This document shows positions 44,748-53,357 of a stretch of DNA of 64,000 nt, in pieces; positions within the stretch are counted from its first letter, which is position 1, and each line of letters begins with the position of its first letter. This DNA comes from RAM1 sp050247515 (GTDB lineage Bacteria > Pseudomonadota > Gammaproteobacteria > Burkholderiales > Burkholderiaceae_C). The notes beneath the pieces were generated by a model. The model was not told the DNA's origin, ran no database searches, and saw nothing but the letters and a program-made list of their open reading frames with translations. The position numbers and the translations under genes were made by a program. The stretch is taken from NCBI GenBank assembly GCA_050247515.1, contig JBFWUB010000014.1, forward strand, positions 1 through 64,000, read 5' to 3'.

Positions 44748-47155
44748 CAAGGAGGTGGCCAGCGGTCATGCAGTGTGACAGCAACGCGCCGGCCCCACAG
44801 CTCGATATGGGCCGGTGTACCCGCATGCGGCCGGTTGGCGCCCGCGCCGCGCACATAGCCCAGCGCCACGCAGGCGCCGGCCAGCGGGCTGAAGCCCACC
44901 GATGAGATCTCGCCCACCGTTTCACCATCCAGCACAATCGGCTCGCCGCCCCAGCCATAGGCCTGCGCGTCTGCAAACACCAGCGTCACCAGCTTCTTGC
45001 GAAGCGGCTGGCCGCGCGCTGCCAGCAGCGCCTGCTTGCCGATGAAGTCCGCCGGCTTTTCCAGCTTGACGCTGAAGGCCAGGCCGGCCTCCCACGGCGT
45101 TTCATCGGGGCCCAGCTCCGCGCCCCAGGCGCGGCGGCCCTGCTCGATGCGCAGGGCGTCCAGCGCGTAGTAGCCCGCGTCTTTCAGGCCAAGTGCCTGG
45201 CCGGCCTCGTGCAGCGCCAGGTACACATGGCGCGCCATTTCGATCGGCACATACAGCTCAAAGCCCGGCCCGCCCACATAGCTCATGCGCGCGGCGCGCA
45301 CGCGCGCATGGCCCAGGTCGACTTCTTTCGTCCACGAGAACTTCAGGCCCTCGGGCGACAGGTCGTCGGGGCTCACACGGGCCAGCAGCTCGCGCGCCTT
45401 CGGGCCCATGACCGACAGCACGCTGTACATCGCCGACACATCGGTCAGTACCGCATGCTCATGGGTCCCGATGTGCCGGCTGATCCAGTCAAAGTCGCGC
45501 ACGGTCTGCGCCGAGCCGGTGATGATGAGGAATTTGTCCACACCCTGGCGCATGACGGTCAGGTCACTTTCAATCCCGCCTCGGGCGTTGAGCATGGGCG
45601 TGTAGACCATTTTGCCGATGGGCACGTCCATCTCATTCGCGCACAGGCGCTGCAGCAGCGCGAGTGCGTCGCGGCCCTGCAGCAACAGCTTGCTGAACGA
45701 GGTCTGGTCGTAGATCGCCACGGCTTGGCGCGTAGCCTGCTGCTCGGCCTGCATCCAGGGTAGCCAGCCGGGTGTGCCCAGCGTGTAATCGGGGCGCTTC
45801 TCACCCGCAGGTTTGAAGTAGTTGGCGCGTTCCCAGCCGTTCTTGCTGCCGAACTCCGCCCCCTTGCTTGAAAGGATGTCGTACAGCGGCGACGTGCGCA
45901 GCGGCCGCGCCGTCTCCAGCTCCTGCCGGGGCCAGCGCATGGCGTAGTGCAGGCCCAGGGTTTCGCCGGTGCGCTCAGACAAGGCGCGCCGGTTGCCGGT
46001 GAAGGCGCCGAAGCGGCGGATGTCCACCTCCCACAAATCCATGCTGGGTTCGCCGCCCACGATCCACTCGGCCATGAGGCGGCCGGCGCCCCCGCTGTTG
46101 GCAATGCCGGCGGAGTTGAACCCTGCGCAGACGAAGTAATTGCGCAGCTCGGGCGCTTCACCCAGGATGAAATTGCCGTCGGGCGTGAAGCTCTCGGGCC
46201 CGTTGAGCAGCATCTTGATTTCTGCGGTTTCCAGGCACGGCGTGCGGTGCATGGCATTCGTCATCAGGATTTCGAACTGGTCCCAGTCTTCGCCCAGCAA
46301 TTCAAACTGGAAGGTGGACGGAATCGGGTCCATCGCCCAGGGCTTGGCCTGGGGCTCAAAGCCGCCCATGACCAGGCCGCCCACTTCTTCCTTGTAATAG
46401 ATGTAGCCGTCGGGGTCGCGCATGACCGGCAGCATGGGGTGCACGCCGGGGATCTTGCCGGTCACGATGTAGAAATGCTCGGCCGAATACAGCGGCACGT
46501 TCACGCCCGCCAGCCGGCCAAACTGCCGCGCCCACTGGCCCGCGCAGTTGACCAGGGTTTCGCAGCGCACCTCACCCTGGGCGGTGCGCACACCCACGGC
46601 GCGCCCTGCCTCGGTGATCACACCGGTCACCTCCACGCCCTCCACCATCTTCACGCCGCGGTTGCGCGCGCCCTTGGCCAGCGACATGCACAGGTCGGCC
46701 GGGTTGGCCTTGCCGTCGCCGGGCAGCCAGATGGCGCCGGCCAGGTCGTCTGTGCGCATCACGGGGTATTTGTCGCCGGCCTCGGCGGGCGTGATCTCGT
46801 GGCATTGCACGCCAAAGCTGTGGGCCAGCGCCACCTGCTTTTTCAGCACCTGCAGGCGCTCGGGCGTGCGCGCCACGTTCACGCTGCCGCACTGCTTCCA
46901 GCCGGTGGCAAGACCTGTTTCCTGTTCGAGTGTTGAATACAGCTCGATGCCGTACTTGCTCATGGCCGTCATGCTGCGGTTGGGCCGCATCTGGCCCACC
47001 AGCCCCGCCGCGTGCCAGGTGGTGCCGCTGGTCAGCTTGCCCTGCTCAATCAGCAGCACGTCGGTCACGCCCAGTTTGGCCAGGTGGTAGGCCACCGAGC
47101 AGCCGGCAATGCCGCCGCCGACGATGACGACTTGCGCATGCGAAGGTAGGTTCAT
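44747..47155 (-). CDS. Dimethylglycine/sarcosine dehydrogenase-like FAD-GcvT protein
   Basis: 802 residues. N-terminal DAO-type FAD domain (VVIVGGGIAGCSVAYHLAKLG, then SGTTWHAAGLVGQ with the flavin-linked His region), a middle FAO-M domain, and a C-terminal aminomethyltransferase (GcvT) domain from about 425. The layout is that of dimethylglycine and sarcosine dehydrogenases, which demethylate and pass the one-carbon unit to tetrahydrofolate. Its place just downstream of the phosphonate genes suggests N-methylated amine use. ATG 47155 chosen over a GTG three codons upstream. Confidence 0.88.
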   Translation of the reverse strand: MNLPSHAQVVIVGGGIAGCSVAYHLAKLGVTDVLLIEQGKLTSGTTWHAAGLVGQMRPNRSMTAMSKYGIELYSTLEQETGLATGWKQCGSVNVARTPERLQVLKKQVALAHSFGVQCHEITPAEAGDKYPVMRTDDLAGAIWLPGDGKANPADLCMSLAKGARNRGVKMVEGVEVTGVITEAGRAVGVRTAQGEVRCETLVNCAGQWARQFGRLAGVNVPLYSAEHFYIVTGKIPGVHPMLPVMRDPDGYIYYKEEVGGLVMGGFEPQAKPWAMDPIPSTFQFELLGEDWDQFEILMTNAMHRTPCLETAEIKMLLNGPESFTPDGNFILGEAPELRNYFVCAGFNSAGIANSGGAGRLMAEWIVGGEPSMDLWEVDIRRFGAFTGNRRALSERTGETLGLHYAMRWPRQELETARPLRTSPLYDILSSKGAEFGSKNGWERANYFKPAGEKRPDYTLGTPGWLPWMQAEQQATRQAVAIYDQTSFSKLLLQGRDALALLQRLCANEMDVPIGKMVYTPMLNARGGIESDLTVMRQGVDKFLIITGSAQTVRDFDWISRHIGTHEHAVLTDVSAMYSVLSVMGPKARELLARVSPDDLSPEGLKFSWTKEVDLGHARVRAARMSYVGGPGFELYVPIEMARHVYLALHEAGQALGLKDAGYYALDALRIEQGRRAWGAELGPDETPWEAGLAFSVKLEKPADFIGKQALLAARGQPLRKKLVTLVFADAQAYGWGGEPIVLDGETVGEISSVGFSPLAGACVALGYVRGAGANRPHAGTPAHIELWGRRVAVTLHDRWPPP

Positions 47156-47180
47156 GGAGATCACATCCTTTCGTGTGCCA

Positions 47181-47256
47181 CCGCGGATCCGGCTTCGCCG
47201 GGCCGCTGGTGGCGCCCCCTTGAGGGGGAGGCGCCGAAGGCGCTTCGGGGGGAACC
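47181..47256 (-). repeat. Dispersed GC-rich intergenic repeat, copy 2
   Basis: Reverse-orientation copy of the element at 26817-26895, sharing the CCCCCTCAAGGGGG core, the GGCGCC next to it and the CCGCGG end. Differences are confined to a few positions in the spacers. It lies between the EamA exporter gene and the dimethylglycine dehydrogenase-like gene. Confidence 0.85.
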
Positions 47257-47260
47257 ATAT

Positions 47261-48103
47261 CTATCCCAGTCTTAAGGCCATCACGCCACCGACGATGACA
47301 GCGGTGCCTAGGGCGCGGCGAAAGGTGAAGGCTTCTTTCAGGAACCAGCTGCCCAACAGCGCGGCGAACAGCACCGATGTTTCGCGCAGGGCCGCCACGG
47401 TGGCCACCGGTGCGCGCGTCATGGCCCACAGCGCAATCCCATAGGACCCAAACGACGCCAGCGCACCGCCCAGGGCCACAGGCCAGCGCGCTTTGGCATA
47501 CGGCCACACGGCGCCGCGCCGGCGCGCCAGCACGATCAGCGCAAACGGCCAGCCGTCCAGCACGAACAGTGTCACGACGTACTGCAGCGCATTGCCCGAC
47601 AGGCGCGCGCCGATGGCATCCACCACGGTGTAGATCGCGATGATGACGGCATTGGCCAGCGCAAAGCGCACCGCGCGCGGCGACTCCATGGCGTGGCGGC
47701 TCAGGCCCAGGGTGAGCACGCCGCAGCTCACGCCCAGCACACCGGCCCAGGCAATGGCTGACAGGCTTTCGCCCACGGTCAAGGTGGCCGTCAGGGCCAC
47801 CAGCAGCGGCGCCGTGCCGCGCATCAGCGGGTACGTCAGGCCCAGATCACCATGCTTGTACGCACCGGTCAGCGCGATGTAGTAGCCGATGTGGATGACG
47901 GTGGACGCGATGATGTAAGGCCAGGCCGCCGCCGGCGGCCAGCCCATGACCATGACCGCCGGCACGGCCAGCAGCGAGCCGATCAGGTGGATCAACGCCG
48001 TGTCCATCGCCTTGTCGGTGCTGGACTTGACCAGCGCATTCCAGCTGGCGTGCAGCAGGGCGCCAAACAGCACCAGCCCCACCACACCCCAGGTCAGGCT
48101 CAT
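47261..48103 (-). CDS. DMT-superfamily (EamA) transporter
   Basis: 280 residues with ten predicted membrane helices in two EamA repeats (first ends about 135, second starts FALANAVIIAIYTVVDAIG). A conserved YPLMRGTAPLLVAL lies at the first repeat and LRETSVLFAALLGSWFLKE at the second, as in drug/metabolite transporters. The start overlaps the stop of the HD gene (ATGA), tying it to the phosphonate operon; transport of a small amine or carboxylate product is plausible. Confidence 0.88.
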   Translation of the reverse strand: MSLTWGVVGLVLFGALLHASWNALVKSSTDKAMDTALIHLIGSLLAVPAVMVMGWPPAAAWPYIIASTVIHIGYYIALTGAYKHGDLGLTYPLMRGTAPLLVALTATLTVGESLSAIAWAGVLGVSCGVLTLGLSRHAMESPRAVRFALANAVIIAIYTVVDAIGARLSGNALQYVVTLFVLDGWPFALIVLARRRGAVWPYAKARWPVALGGALASFGSYGIALWAMTRAPVATVAALRETSVLFAALLGSWFLKEAFTFRRALGTAVIVGGVMALRLG

Positions 48104-48651
48104 GAGGCGAGTGCGCAGCGGCGTGCACGTTCCAGGTAGTGTGAAAGCGGCGGCGTCACCAGGCCCTCGGCCTTGGCCAGGTCGTCCCAGATGCGCAGGC
48201 GCACCGCCGCCTCGGCGCCCGGCTGGCGGATGAAGGCATCCGCCTGGCCGGGGCTGAAGATGCCGCCCTGCAAGGCCAGCGACCGTTTGGAGTCGTCCGA
48301 CAGCGCGGCGAAATAGTCCGCACGCGTGGCGCACAGGTAGCGCTTGGCGTCCACATGCAGCTTGATGGGTTCGATCACGTCGTCGCCAAACAGGCCGCGC
48401 AGGAATGGCAGCGCGCGGTACTGGTGCACGTCGTCCACGCCCTGCAGCGTGGGCGTGGCACCCAGGTCATGCAGCAGATGGCCCAGGTCGTGCAGCAGTG
48501 CGGCCGTCACCAGCGCGTCGCTGGCGCCTTCTTTCTCGGCCAGCATGGCGCTTTGCAGCGCGTGCTCCAGCTGGGTCACCGGCTCGCCGGTGTACTGTTC
48601 GCCGCCCTTGGTGTCGAACAGGTGCTCGATGTCGCTCAGGCTCAGGCCCAT
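48100..48651 (-). CDS. PhnZ-like HD-domain oxygenase
   Basis: 183 residues. Compared from memory with PhnZ, the di-iron oxygenase that cleaves 2-amino-1-hydroxyethylphosphonate, every key residue is present at a shift of -4 or -5: iron ligands His30, His54, Asp55, His76, His99 and Asp156, substrate Lys103, and the lid pair Tyr20/Glu23. Motifs: YTGEPVTQLEHALQ, ALLHDLGH, IKLHVDAKRYL, LRIWDD. Such proteins recur in phosphonate operons. The usual partner, a 2-oxoglutarate hydroxylase, is not in the window. Overlaps phnY by 10 bp. Confidence 0.88.
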   Translation of the reverse strand: MGLSLSDIEHLFDTKGGEQYTGEPVTQLEHALQSAMLAEKEGASDALVTAALLHDLGHLLHDLGATPTLQGVDDVHQYRALPFLRGLFGDDVIEPIKLHVDAKRYLCATRADYFAALSDDSKRSLALQGGIFSPGQADAFIRQPGAEAAVRLRIWDDLAKAEGLVTPPLSHYLERARRCALAS

Positions 48652-50096
48652 GGCAAGGAGTATGTTTTGAGGTTGGTGAAGCTTTTGATGGCCTCTTGAA
48701 CGCCTTCCTTGTACCCCAGGCCTGAATCCTTGATGCCGCCAAACGGCGTCAGCTCCAGCCGGTAACCCGGCACTTCGCGCACGTTCACGGTGCCCACATG
48801 CAGCTCGTTCACAAAACGGGTGATGTAGTCCAGCCGGTTGGTGCACACCGAGCTGGACAGGCCGTAGGCCGTGCCGTTGGAGATGCGGATGGCGTCGTCA
48901 ATGTCCCTGAAGCGGATGATGGGTGACACGGGGCCGAAGGTTTCCTCCAGCGCCACCGTCATGCGTGGATGCACGTTGTCCAGCACCGTGGGGGCGTACA
49001 GCGCGCCTTGGCGCTGGTTGCCCACCAGCAGCCTGGCGCCCTGGGCCACGGCTTCATTCACACGCGACTCAAACAGCATGGCGGCCGGCTCGTCGATCAC
49101 CGTGCCCATGTCGTTGGACTTGTCCATCGGGTCGCCGTATTTCCAGGCACGGGTCTTTTCGGCCACCTGCTCCACAAACTGCGCTGCCACCGCTTCATGC
49201 ACCAGCATGCGCTTGATGGCCGTGCAGCGCTGGCCCGAATTCTTGTAGCTGCCCTGCACCGCCAGTGTGGACGCTTCGTCGATGTCGGCGTCTTCCATCA
49301 CGATGATGGGGTCGTTGCCGCCCAGTTCCAGCACCATGCGGCGGTAGCCGGCCTTGTGGGCGATGTACTTGCCGATGGCCACGCCGCCGGTGAAGGTGAC
49401 CAGGTCCACATGCTCGTTGGTGATCAGCTCGTCGGCGATCTCGCGCGGGTCGCCGGTGATGACGCTCAGCATCCCGGGCGGCAGGCCCGCCTCGTACAGG
49501 ATGTCGGCGAACAGGATGGCCGAGAACGGGACCTTCTCGGACGGCTTGAGCACCATGCGGTTGTTGGTGGCAATACTGGGCACCACCTTGTGCGCCACCT
49601 GGTTCATGGGGTGGTTGAACGGCGTGATGGCCGTGATCACGCCCAGCAGCGGCGCGCGCTGCGTGTACACGCGCCGCTTCTTGCCGTGGTGCGTCAGGTC
49701 GCAGCTGAAGATCTGGCCGTCGTCCTTGAGCACCTCGTTGGCGCCGAACAGCAGCACGTCGCTCACGCGGCCGGCTTCGTACAACGCGTCCTTCTGGCAC
49801 AGGCCGGCCTCGGCGGTGATGAGGTCGGCCACCTCCTGCACGCGCGAGGCGATGATGGCCGCGGCCTTGTTCAGGATGGCCGCGCGCTCAAAGCGCGTGA
49901 GCCTGGGCTGGCAGGCATGCGCCGTGGCATAGGTCTGGCGCACCTCCTCCAGCGTGGCCTTGGGCACCGTGCCGATGGGCTGGCCGGTGTAGGGGTTGCT
50001 CACCACGATGTGGCGCTCGCGTCCGGCGCCGACCTTGGCCCCGGCAATACGCATGGCGTCCAGCGCGTGGTCGCGGATGTAGTGCTCGATGCTCAT
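48642..50096 (-). CDS. phnY: Phosphonoacetaldehyde dehydrogenase
   Basis: 484-residue aldehyde dehydrogenase, the length of PhnY. It has ITPFNHPMNQVAHKV, the catalytic Glu in LELGGNDP and the nucleophilic Cys in NSGQRCTAIKR. It oxidises phosphonoacetaldehyde to phosphonoacetate with NAD. Assignment to PhnY over other ALDHs rests on its tight linkage: its start overlaps the phnA stop (ATGA) and phnW is in the same locus. Confidence 0.92.
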   Translation of the reverse strand: MSIEHYIRDHALDAMRIAGAKVGAGRERHIVVSNPYTGQPIGTVPKATLEEVRQTYATAHACQPRLTRFERAAILNKAAAIIASRVQEVADLITAEAGLCQKDALYEAGRVSDVLLFGANEVLKDDGQIFSCDLTHHGKKRRVYTQRAPLLGVITAITPFNHPMNQVAHKVVPSIATNNRMVLKPSEKVPFSAILFADILYEAGLPPGMLSVITGDPREIADELITNEHVDLVTFTGGVAIGKYIAHKAGYRRMVLELGGNDPIIVMEDADIDEASTLAVQGSYKNSGQRCTAIKRMLVHEAVAAQFVEQVAEKTRAWKYGDPMDKSNDMGTVIDEPAAMLFESRVNEAVAQGARLLVGNQRQGALYAPTVLDNVHPRMTVALEETFGPVSPIIRFRDIDDAIRISNGTAYGLSSSVCTNRLDYITRFVNELHVGTVNVREVPGYRLELTPFGGIKDSGLGYKEGVQEAIKSFTNLKTYSLPWA

Positions 50097-51331
50097 TGGG
50101 CGTAGTTCAGTGCCAGGTCAAAGGCGTCAAAGTTGCGCAGCCGGCGGCTGGCGTCCAGCCCCGGCAGCTTGCGGTTGACGATGAGGGGTACGCGCTGTTC
50201 GCTGATGCCGCCGTGCGAGCGCAGCGGTGCGTCCAGGCCCGACAGGTCGTGCCGGCTGGCCGATGTGCCGATGACGGTGAAGCGCTCGGACACGCACACG
50301 ATGTCGCCAATGCGGTCGGGGGGCAGCTCAAAACGCTGTGCGGCCTGCTCGCGCGTGAGCACGGCCTCCATGCCCTGGCGACGCGCCAGCGTGGCGCACA
50401 GGCCGGCCACGTCGCTGCCCGCGGGCAGGTACACCGTGGCAAAGGAGCCCAGCGCGCCGTGGTGCACCACATACGGGTCGGTGATGGGCAGGATCACGCG
50501 CGCCCTTCCTTCGCCATTCGCGGCGCCCAGCTGGGCGTCAAACCAGTCCTGCAGATAGATCACATCGGGCATGCCGTCCATGGCCACCTTGGCATTCATG
50601 CCGTGATCGGCCGTCAGCGCGATCACACAGCCCATGGCGTCCAGCTGGGCCAGGTAGCCGTCCATCATGGTGTAGAACCTGTTCGCGCCATCGGTGCCTG
50701 GCGCGTGCTTGTGCTGCACATAGTCGGTGGTGGACAGGTACATCACGTCGGGGCGGCGCGTCTGCATGAGCTTCACGCCCGCGGCAAACACAAACTCCGA
50801 CAGCTCGGCGCTGTACACGTCGGGCACGGGCTTGCCCACCAGCTCCAGCACGCCAGTGATGCCGTTGTCCTCCTGCGTGACCTGGTCGGCCTTTTCAGAC
50901 GAGAAGCAGATGCCTTTCATCTTGTGGCCCAGCAGGCGGCGCAGTTTGTCCTTGGCCGTGACCACCGCCACGGTCTTGCCCGCATCGGCCAGCGCGGCCA
51001 GCAGGGTGGGCGCGCGCAGCCACTTGGGGTCGTTCATCATGACCTCGGTGTTGGTGGCCATGTCGTACAGATAGTTGCCGCAGATGCCATGCACGCTGGG
51101 CGGCGCGCCCGTCACGATGGACAGGTTGTTGGGGTTGGTGAAGCTGGGCACCACGCAGTCGGCCACCAGCCCCGTGCCCAGCGCCAGTGCCTGCTTGAGC
51201 CAGGGCATCTTGCCCGTGGCCACGGCCTGGGCCAGGTAGTCGGGCTCGCAGCCGTCCACGCACACCACCACAGTGGGGGCAGTGGGCAGCTTGTAGGTTC
51301 GGGAATTAACGTTGAGTTCAGCGTTCGACAC
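50093..51331 (-). CDS. phnA: Phosphonoacetate hydrolase
   Basis: 412-residue enzyme of the alkaline-phosphatase superfamily. Zinc-site elements in order: VVVCVDGCEPDYL (Asp), PSFTNPNNLS with nucleophile Thr65, STTDYVQHKHAPG, ALTADHGMN (Asp-His) and the C-terminal LRSHGGISEQ (His). It splits phosphonoacetate to acetate and phosphate, the last step after PhnW and PhnY. The start is taken as GTG 51331 with AGGAAAG seven bases ahead; it overlaps the regulator gene by 14 bp. Confidence 0.92.
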   Translation of the reverse strand: MSNAELNVNSRTYKLPTAPTVVVCVDGCEPDYLAQAVATGKMPWLKQALALGTGLVADCVVPSFTNPNNLSIVTGAPPSVHGICGNYLYDMATNTEVMMNDPKWLRAPTLLAALADAGKTVAVVTAKDKLRRLLGHKMKGICFSSEKADQVTQEDNGITGVLELVGKPVPDVYSAELSEFVFAAGVKLMQTRRPDVMYLSTTDYVQHKHAPGTDGANRFYTMMDGYLAQLDAMGCVIALTADHGMNAKVAMDGMPDVIYLQDWFDAQLGAANGEGRARVILPITDPYVVHHGALGSFATVYLPAGSDVAGLCATLARRQGMEAVLTREQAAQRFELPPDRIGDIVCVSERFTVIGTSASRHDLSGLDAPLRSHGGISEQRVPLIVNRKLPGLDASRRLRNFDAFDLALNYAQ

Positions 51332-52079
51332 GGGAAGACTTTCCTGGTTTGGTGGCGCCCGTCTGCTCCTGCAGGCGGGCCTGGCGGCGCAGATCGTTGG
51401 CGATCGTGCGGTCCTTGCTTTCCAGCACGTGGTCGGACATCGCGCGCCCGGCGGCGTCGGCGTCGCCCGAGGCAATGGCCTTGACGATCTGGCGGTGCTC
51501 GCTGGCCGAGATGGGCATGAGCCAGCCGTCGGCCAGATTGAGCCGGCGAAACAGCGACAGCTCCTTGATGAGCTTGCGGTAGATGGCGGTGAGCTTGCGG
51601 TTGCCCGCCATCTCCACCAGCCGGTCGTGGAACTTGAGGTTCAACAGGTGGTAGTTGTAGGTGTCGCCGGCCTTGACGGTCTTTTCCATCTGGTCCACCA
51701 GGCCCCTGATTTCCTTCAGCTGCGCGGGCGTGATGTTTTTCGCCAGCTGGCGGCCCACCAGCTCGTCCATCGCCGCGCGCAGGTCGAAGATCTCAACGGC
51801 TTCGTCAATCGGAATGTCGCGCACAAACACGCCGCGGTTCTTCTCGGTGCGCACCAGGCCGGCTTCCTCCAGCATGCGAAAGGCTTCGCGCACCGGCCCG
51901 CGCGACACGCCCATCTTGTCGGCCAGCGTGGCCTCTATCAGCTTGCTGCCCGGTGCATATTCGCCCACCAGAATGGCGCGCTCGATCTCCTGCTGCACCA
52001 CGTTGGTGAGCGAGCTGCTTTGCAGCAGCGCGATGGTCGGGTGCATTACGGCGTTCATGGCTTGGGTTTTGTCAGGCAT
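51318..52079 (-). CDS. GntR-family (FadR type) phosphonate regulator
   Basis: 253 residues. Winged-helix N-terminus (EIERAILVGEYAPGSKL, ADKMGVSRGPVREAFRMLEEAG) and a helical FCD effector domain with the metal-binding Asp/His pattern (LNLKFHDRLVEMAGN, SEHRQIVKAI). Heads the leftward phnA-phnY-HD operon and is divergent from the importer, so it probably controls both. This matches the Burkholderia-type phosphonate regulator family. Start uncertain; ATG 52079 is used but an ATG at 52058 is also possible. Confidence 0.85.
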   Translation of the reverse strand: MPDKTQAMNAVMHPTIALLQSSSLTNVVQQEIERAILVGEYAPGSKLIEATLADKMGVSRGPVREAFRMLEEAGLVRTEKNRGVFVRDIPIDEAVEIFDLRAAMDELVGRQLAKNITPAQLKEIRGLVDQMEKTVKAGDTYNYHLLNLKFHDRLVEMAGNRKLTAIYRKLIKELSLFRRLNLADGWLMPISASEHRQIVKAIASGDADAAGRAMSDHVLESKDRTIANDLRRQARLQEQTGATKPGKSSRVER

Positions 52080-52103
52080 TTGATTGGAGCACAACGGGCC
52101 GGA

Positions 52104-52156
52104 TTGTCAACAATCTACAAATAACAATTGACAACAAATTTGGAGCGAAGTTAAAT
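52104..52156 (+). promoter_or_regulatory. Promoter and possible operator of the phosphonate importer operon
   Basis: TTGACA at 52128-52133 is followed after 17 bp by TTAAAT at 52151-52156, a good sigma-70 arrangement pointing at the binding-protein gene. TTGTCAA at 52104-52110 is the inverted copy of TTGACAA at 52128-52134, so the -35 lies in one arm of an inverted repeat that the GntR regulator could bind. Confidence 0.5.
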
Positions 52157-52262
52157 GAAGTCAAGGTGCGCGGAGTGCAGGGGAATGAACATTGCTTGTG
52201 TGTCATCACGCCGTCACCGTCGGGTCACAGCATTGCCATCTTTTGTCCTCAGAGGAGTTCAC

Positions 52263-53300
52263 ATGCGTCTTTCCAGCGTCTTCAAATCCCTTGCGGTCAC
52301 CGGCCTCGTCGCGTTCGCCGCAGCGGCCTCGGCCCAGAAAACCCAGCTGCTGGTCTACACCGCGCTGGAAACCGACCAGCTCAAGGCCTATCAAGAGGGC
52401 TTCAACAAGGTCAACCCCGACATCGAGATCAAATGGGTGCGTGACAGCACCGGCGTCATCACCGCCAAGCTGCTCGCCGAGAAAGGCAACCCCCAGGCCG
52501 ACGCCGTGATGGGCGTGGCCGCGTCCAGCCTGGCGCTGCTCGACAAGAACGGCATGCTGGAACCCTATGCGCCGCTGAACCTGGACGCCATCATGAGCCA
52601 GTACCGCGACAAGAAGAACCCGCCCGCCTGGTTCGGCATGGACGTGTGGGGCGCCACGGTGTGCTTCAACACCGTGGAAGCGCAAAAGCGCAACATTCCC
52701 AAGCCCGAGACCTGGAAGGACCTGACCAAGCCCGCGTACAAGGGCCAGATCGTCATGCCCAACCCGGCGTCCAGCGGCACCGGCTTCTTTGACGTGACTG
52801 CCTGGCTGACCCTCTGGGGCGACGACAACGGCAAGGGCGGCGGCTGGAAGTACATGGACGCGCTGCATGAAAACATCGCGCAGTACACGCACTCGGGCTC
52901 CAAGCCCTGCAACATGGCAGCGTCGGGTGAATTTGTGGTGGGCATTTCGTTTGAGTACCGCGCCAACAGCAACAAGGCCAAGGGCGCGCCGATTGACCTG
53001 GTGTTCCCCAAGGAAGGGCTGGGCTGGGACCTGGAGGCCTTTGCCATCCACAAGGGCACCAAGAAACTGGCGGCCGCCAAGAAGCTGGCCGACTGGGCGT
53101 CGAGCAAGGACGCGATGCTGCTGTACGGCAAGAACTTCGCCATCACCGCGCAGCCGGGCGTGGCCGCGCCGTTGGCCAACGTGCCCAAGGACTACGAGGC
53201 ACGCCTGGTGAAGATGGACTTTGCCACCACCGCCGCCAATCGCGAGCGTGTCCTCGCTGAATGGACAAAACGCTATAACTCGAAGACAGAAAAGCGCTGA
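52263..53300 (+). CDS. phnS: 2-aminoethylphosphonate ABC transporter substrate-binding protein
   Basis: 345 residues, signal peptide to about residue 23 (AAAASAQ). The mature protein is a class-II iron/AEP-type binding protein: LLVYTALETDQLKAYQEGF, then WFGMDVWGATVCFNTV and MPNPASSGTGFFDV. The family is known in AEP uptake operons. ATG 52263 follows AGAGGAG by 5 bases. A terminator-like hairpin lies between this gene and the ATPase gene, likely giving excess binding protein. Confidence 0.88.
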   Translation: MRLSSVFKSLAVTGLVAFAAAASAQKTQLLVYTALETDQLKAYQEGFNKVNPDIEIKWVRDSTGVITAKLLAEKGNPQADAVMGVAASSLALLDKNGMLEPYAPLNLDAIMSQYRDKKNPPAWFGMDVWGATVCFNTVEAQKRNIPKPETWKDLTKPAYKGQIVMPNPASSGTGFFDVTAWLTLWGDDNGKGGGWKYMDALHENIAQYTHSGSKPCNMAASGEFVVGISFEYRANSNKAKGAPIDLVFPKEGLGWDLEAFAIHKGTKKLAAAKKLADWASSKDAMLLYGKNFAITAQPGVAAPLANVPKDYEARLVKMDFATTAANRERVLAEWTKRYNSKTEKR

Positions 53301-53313
53301 TCCCCGCCAAACC

Positions 53314-53348
53314 GGGCCGCATGGTGGACACACCCTGCGGCCCTTTTT
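53314..53348 (+). terminator. Intra-operon terminator / attenuator after the binding-protein gene
   Basis: GGGCCGCA pairs with TGCGGCCC over a 14-base loop, followed by five T. It sits 13 bases after the stop and 10 before the ATPase start, where partial termination often lowers transporter relative to binding protein. Confidence 0.75.
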
Positions 53349-53357
53349 GATTCCCTC

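Noticed and set aside
44749..44770. Rightward AAGGAGGTGG followed by an ATG
   Set aside because: It only opens a short frame antisense to the FAD/GcvT gene; taken as chance.
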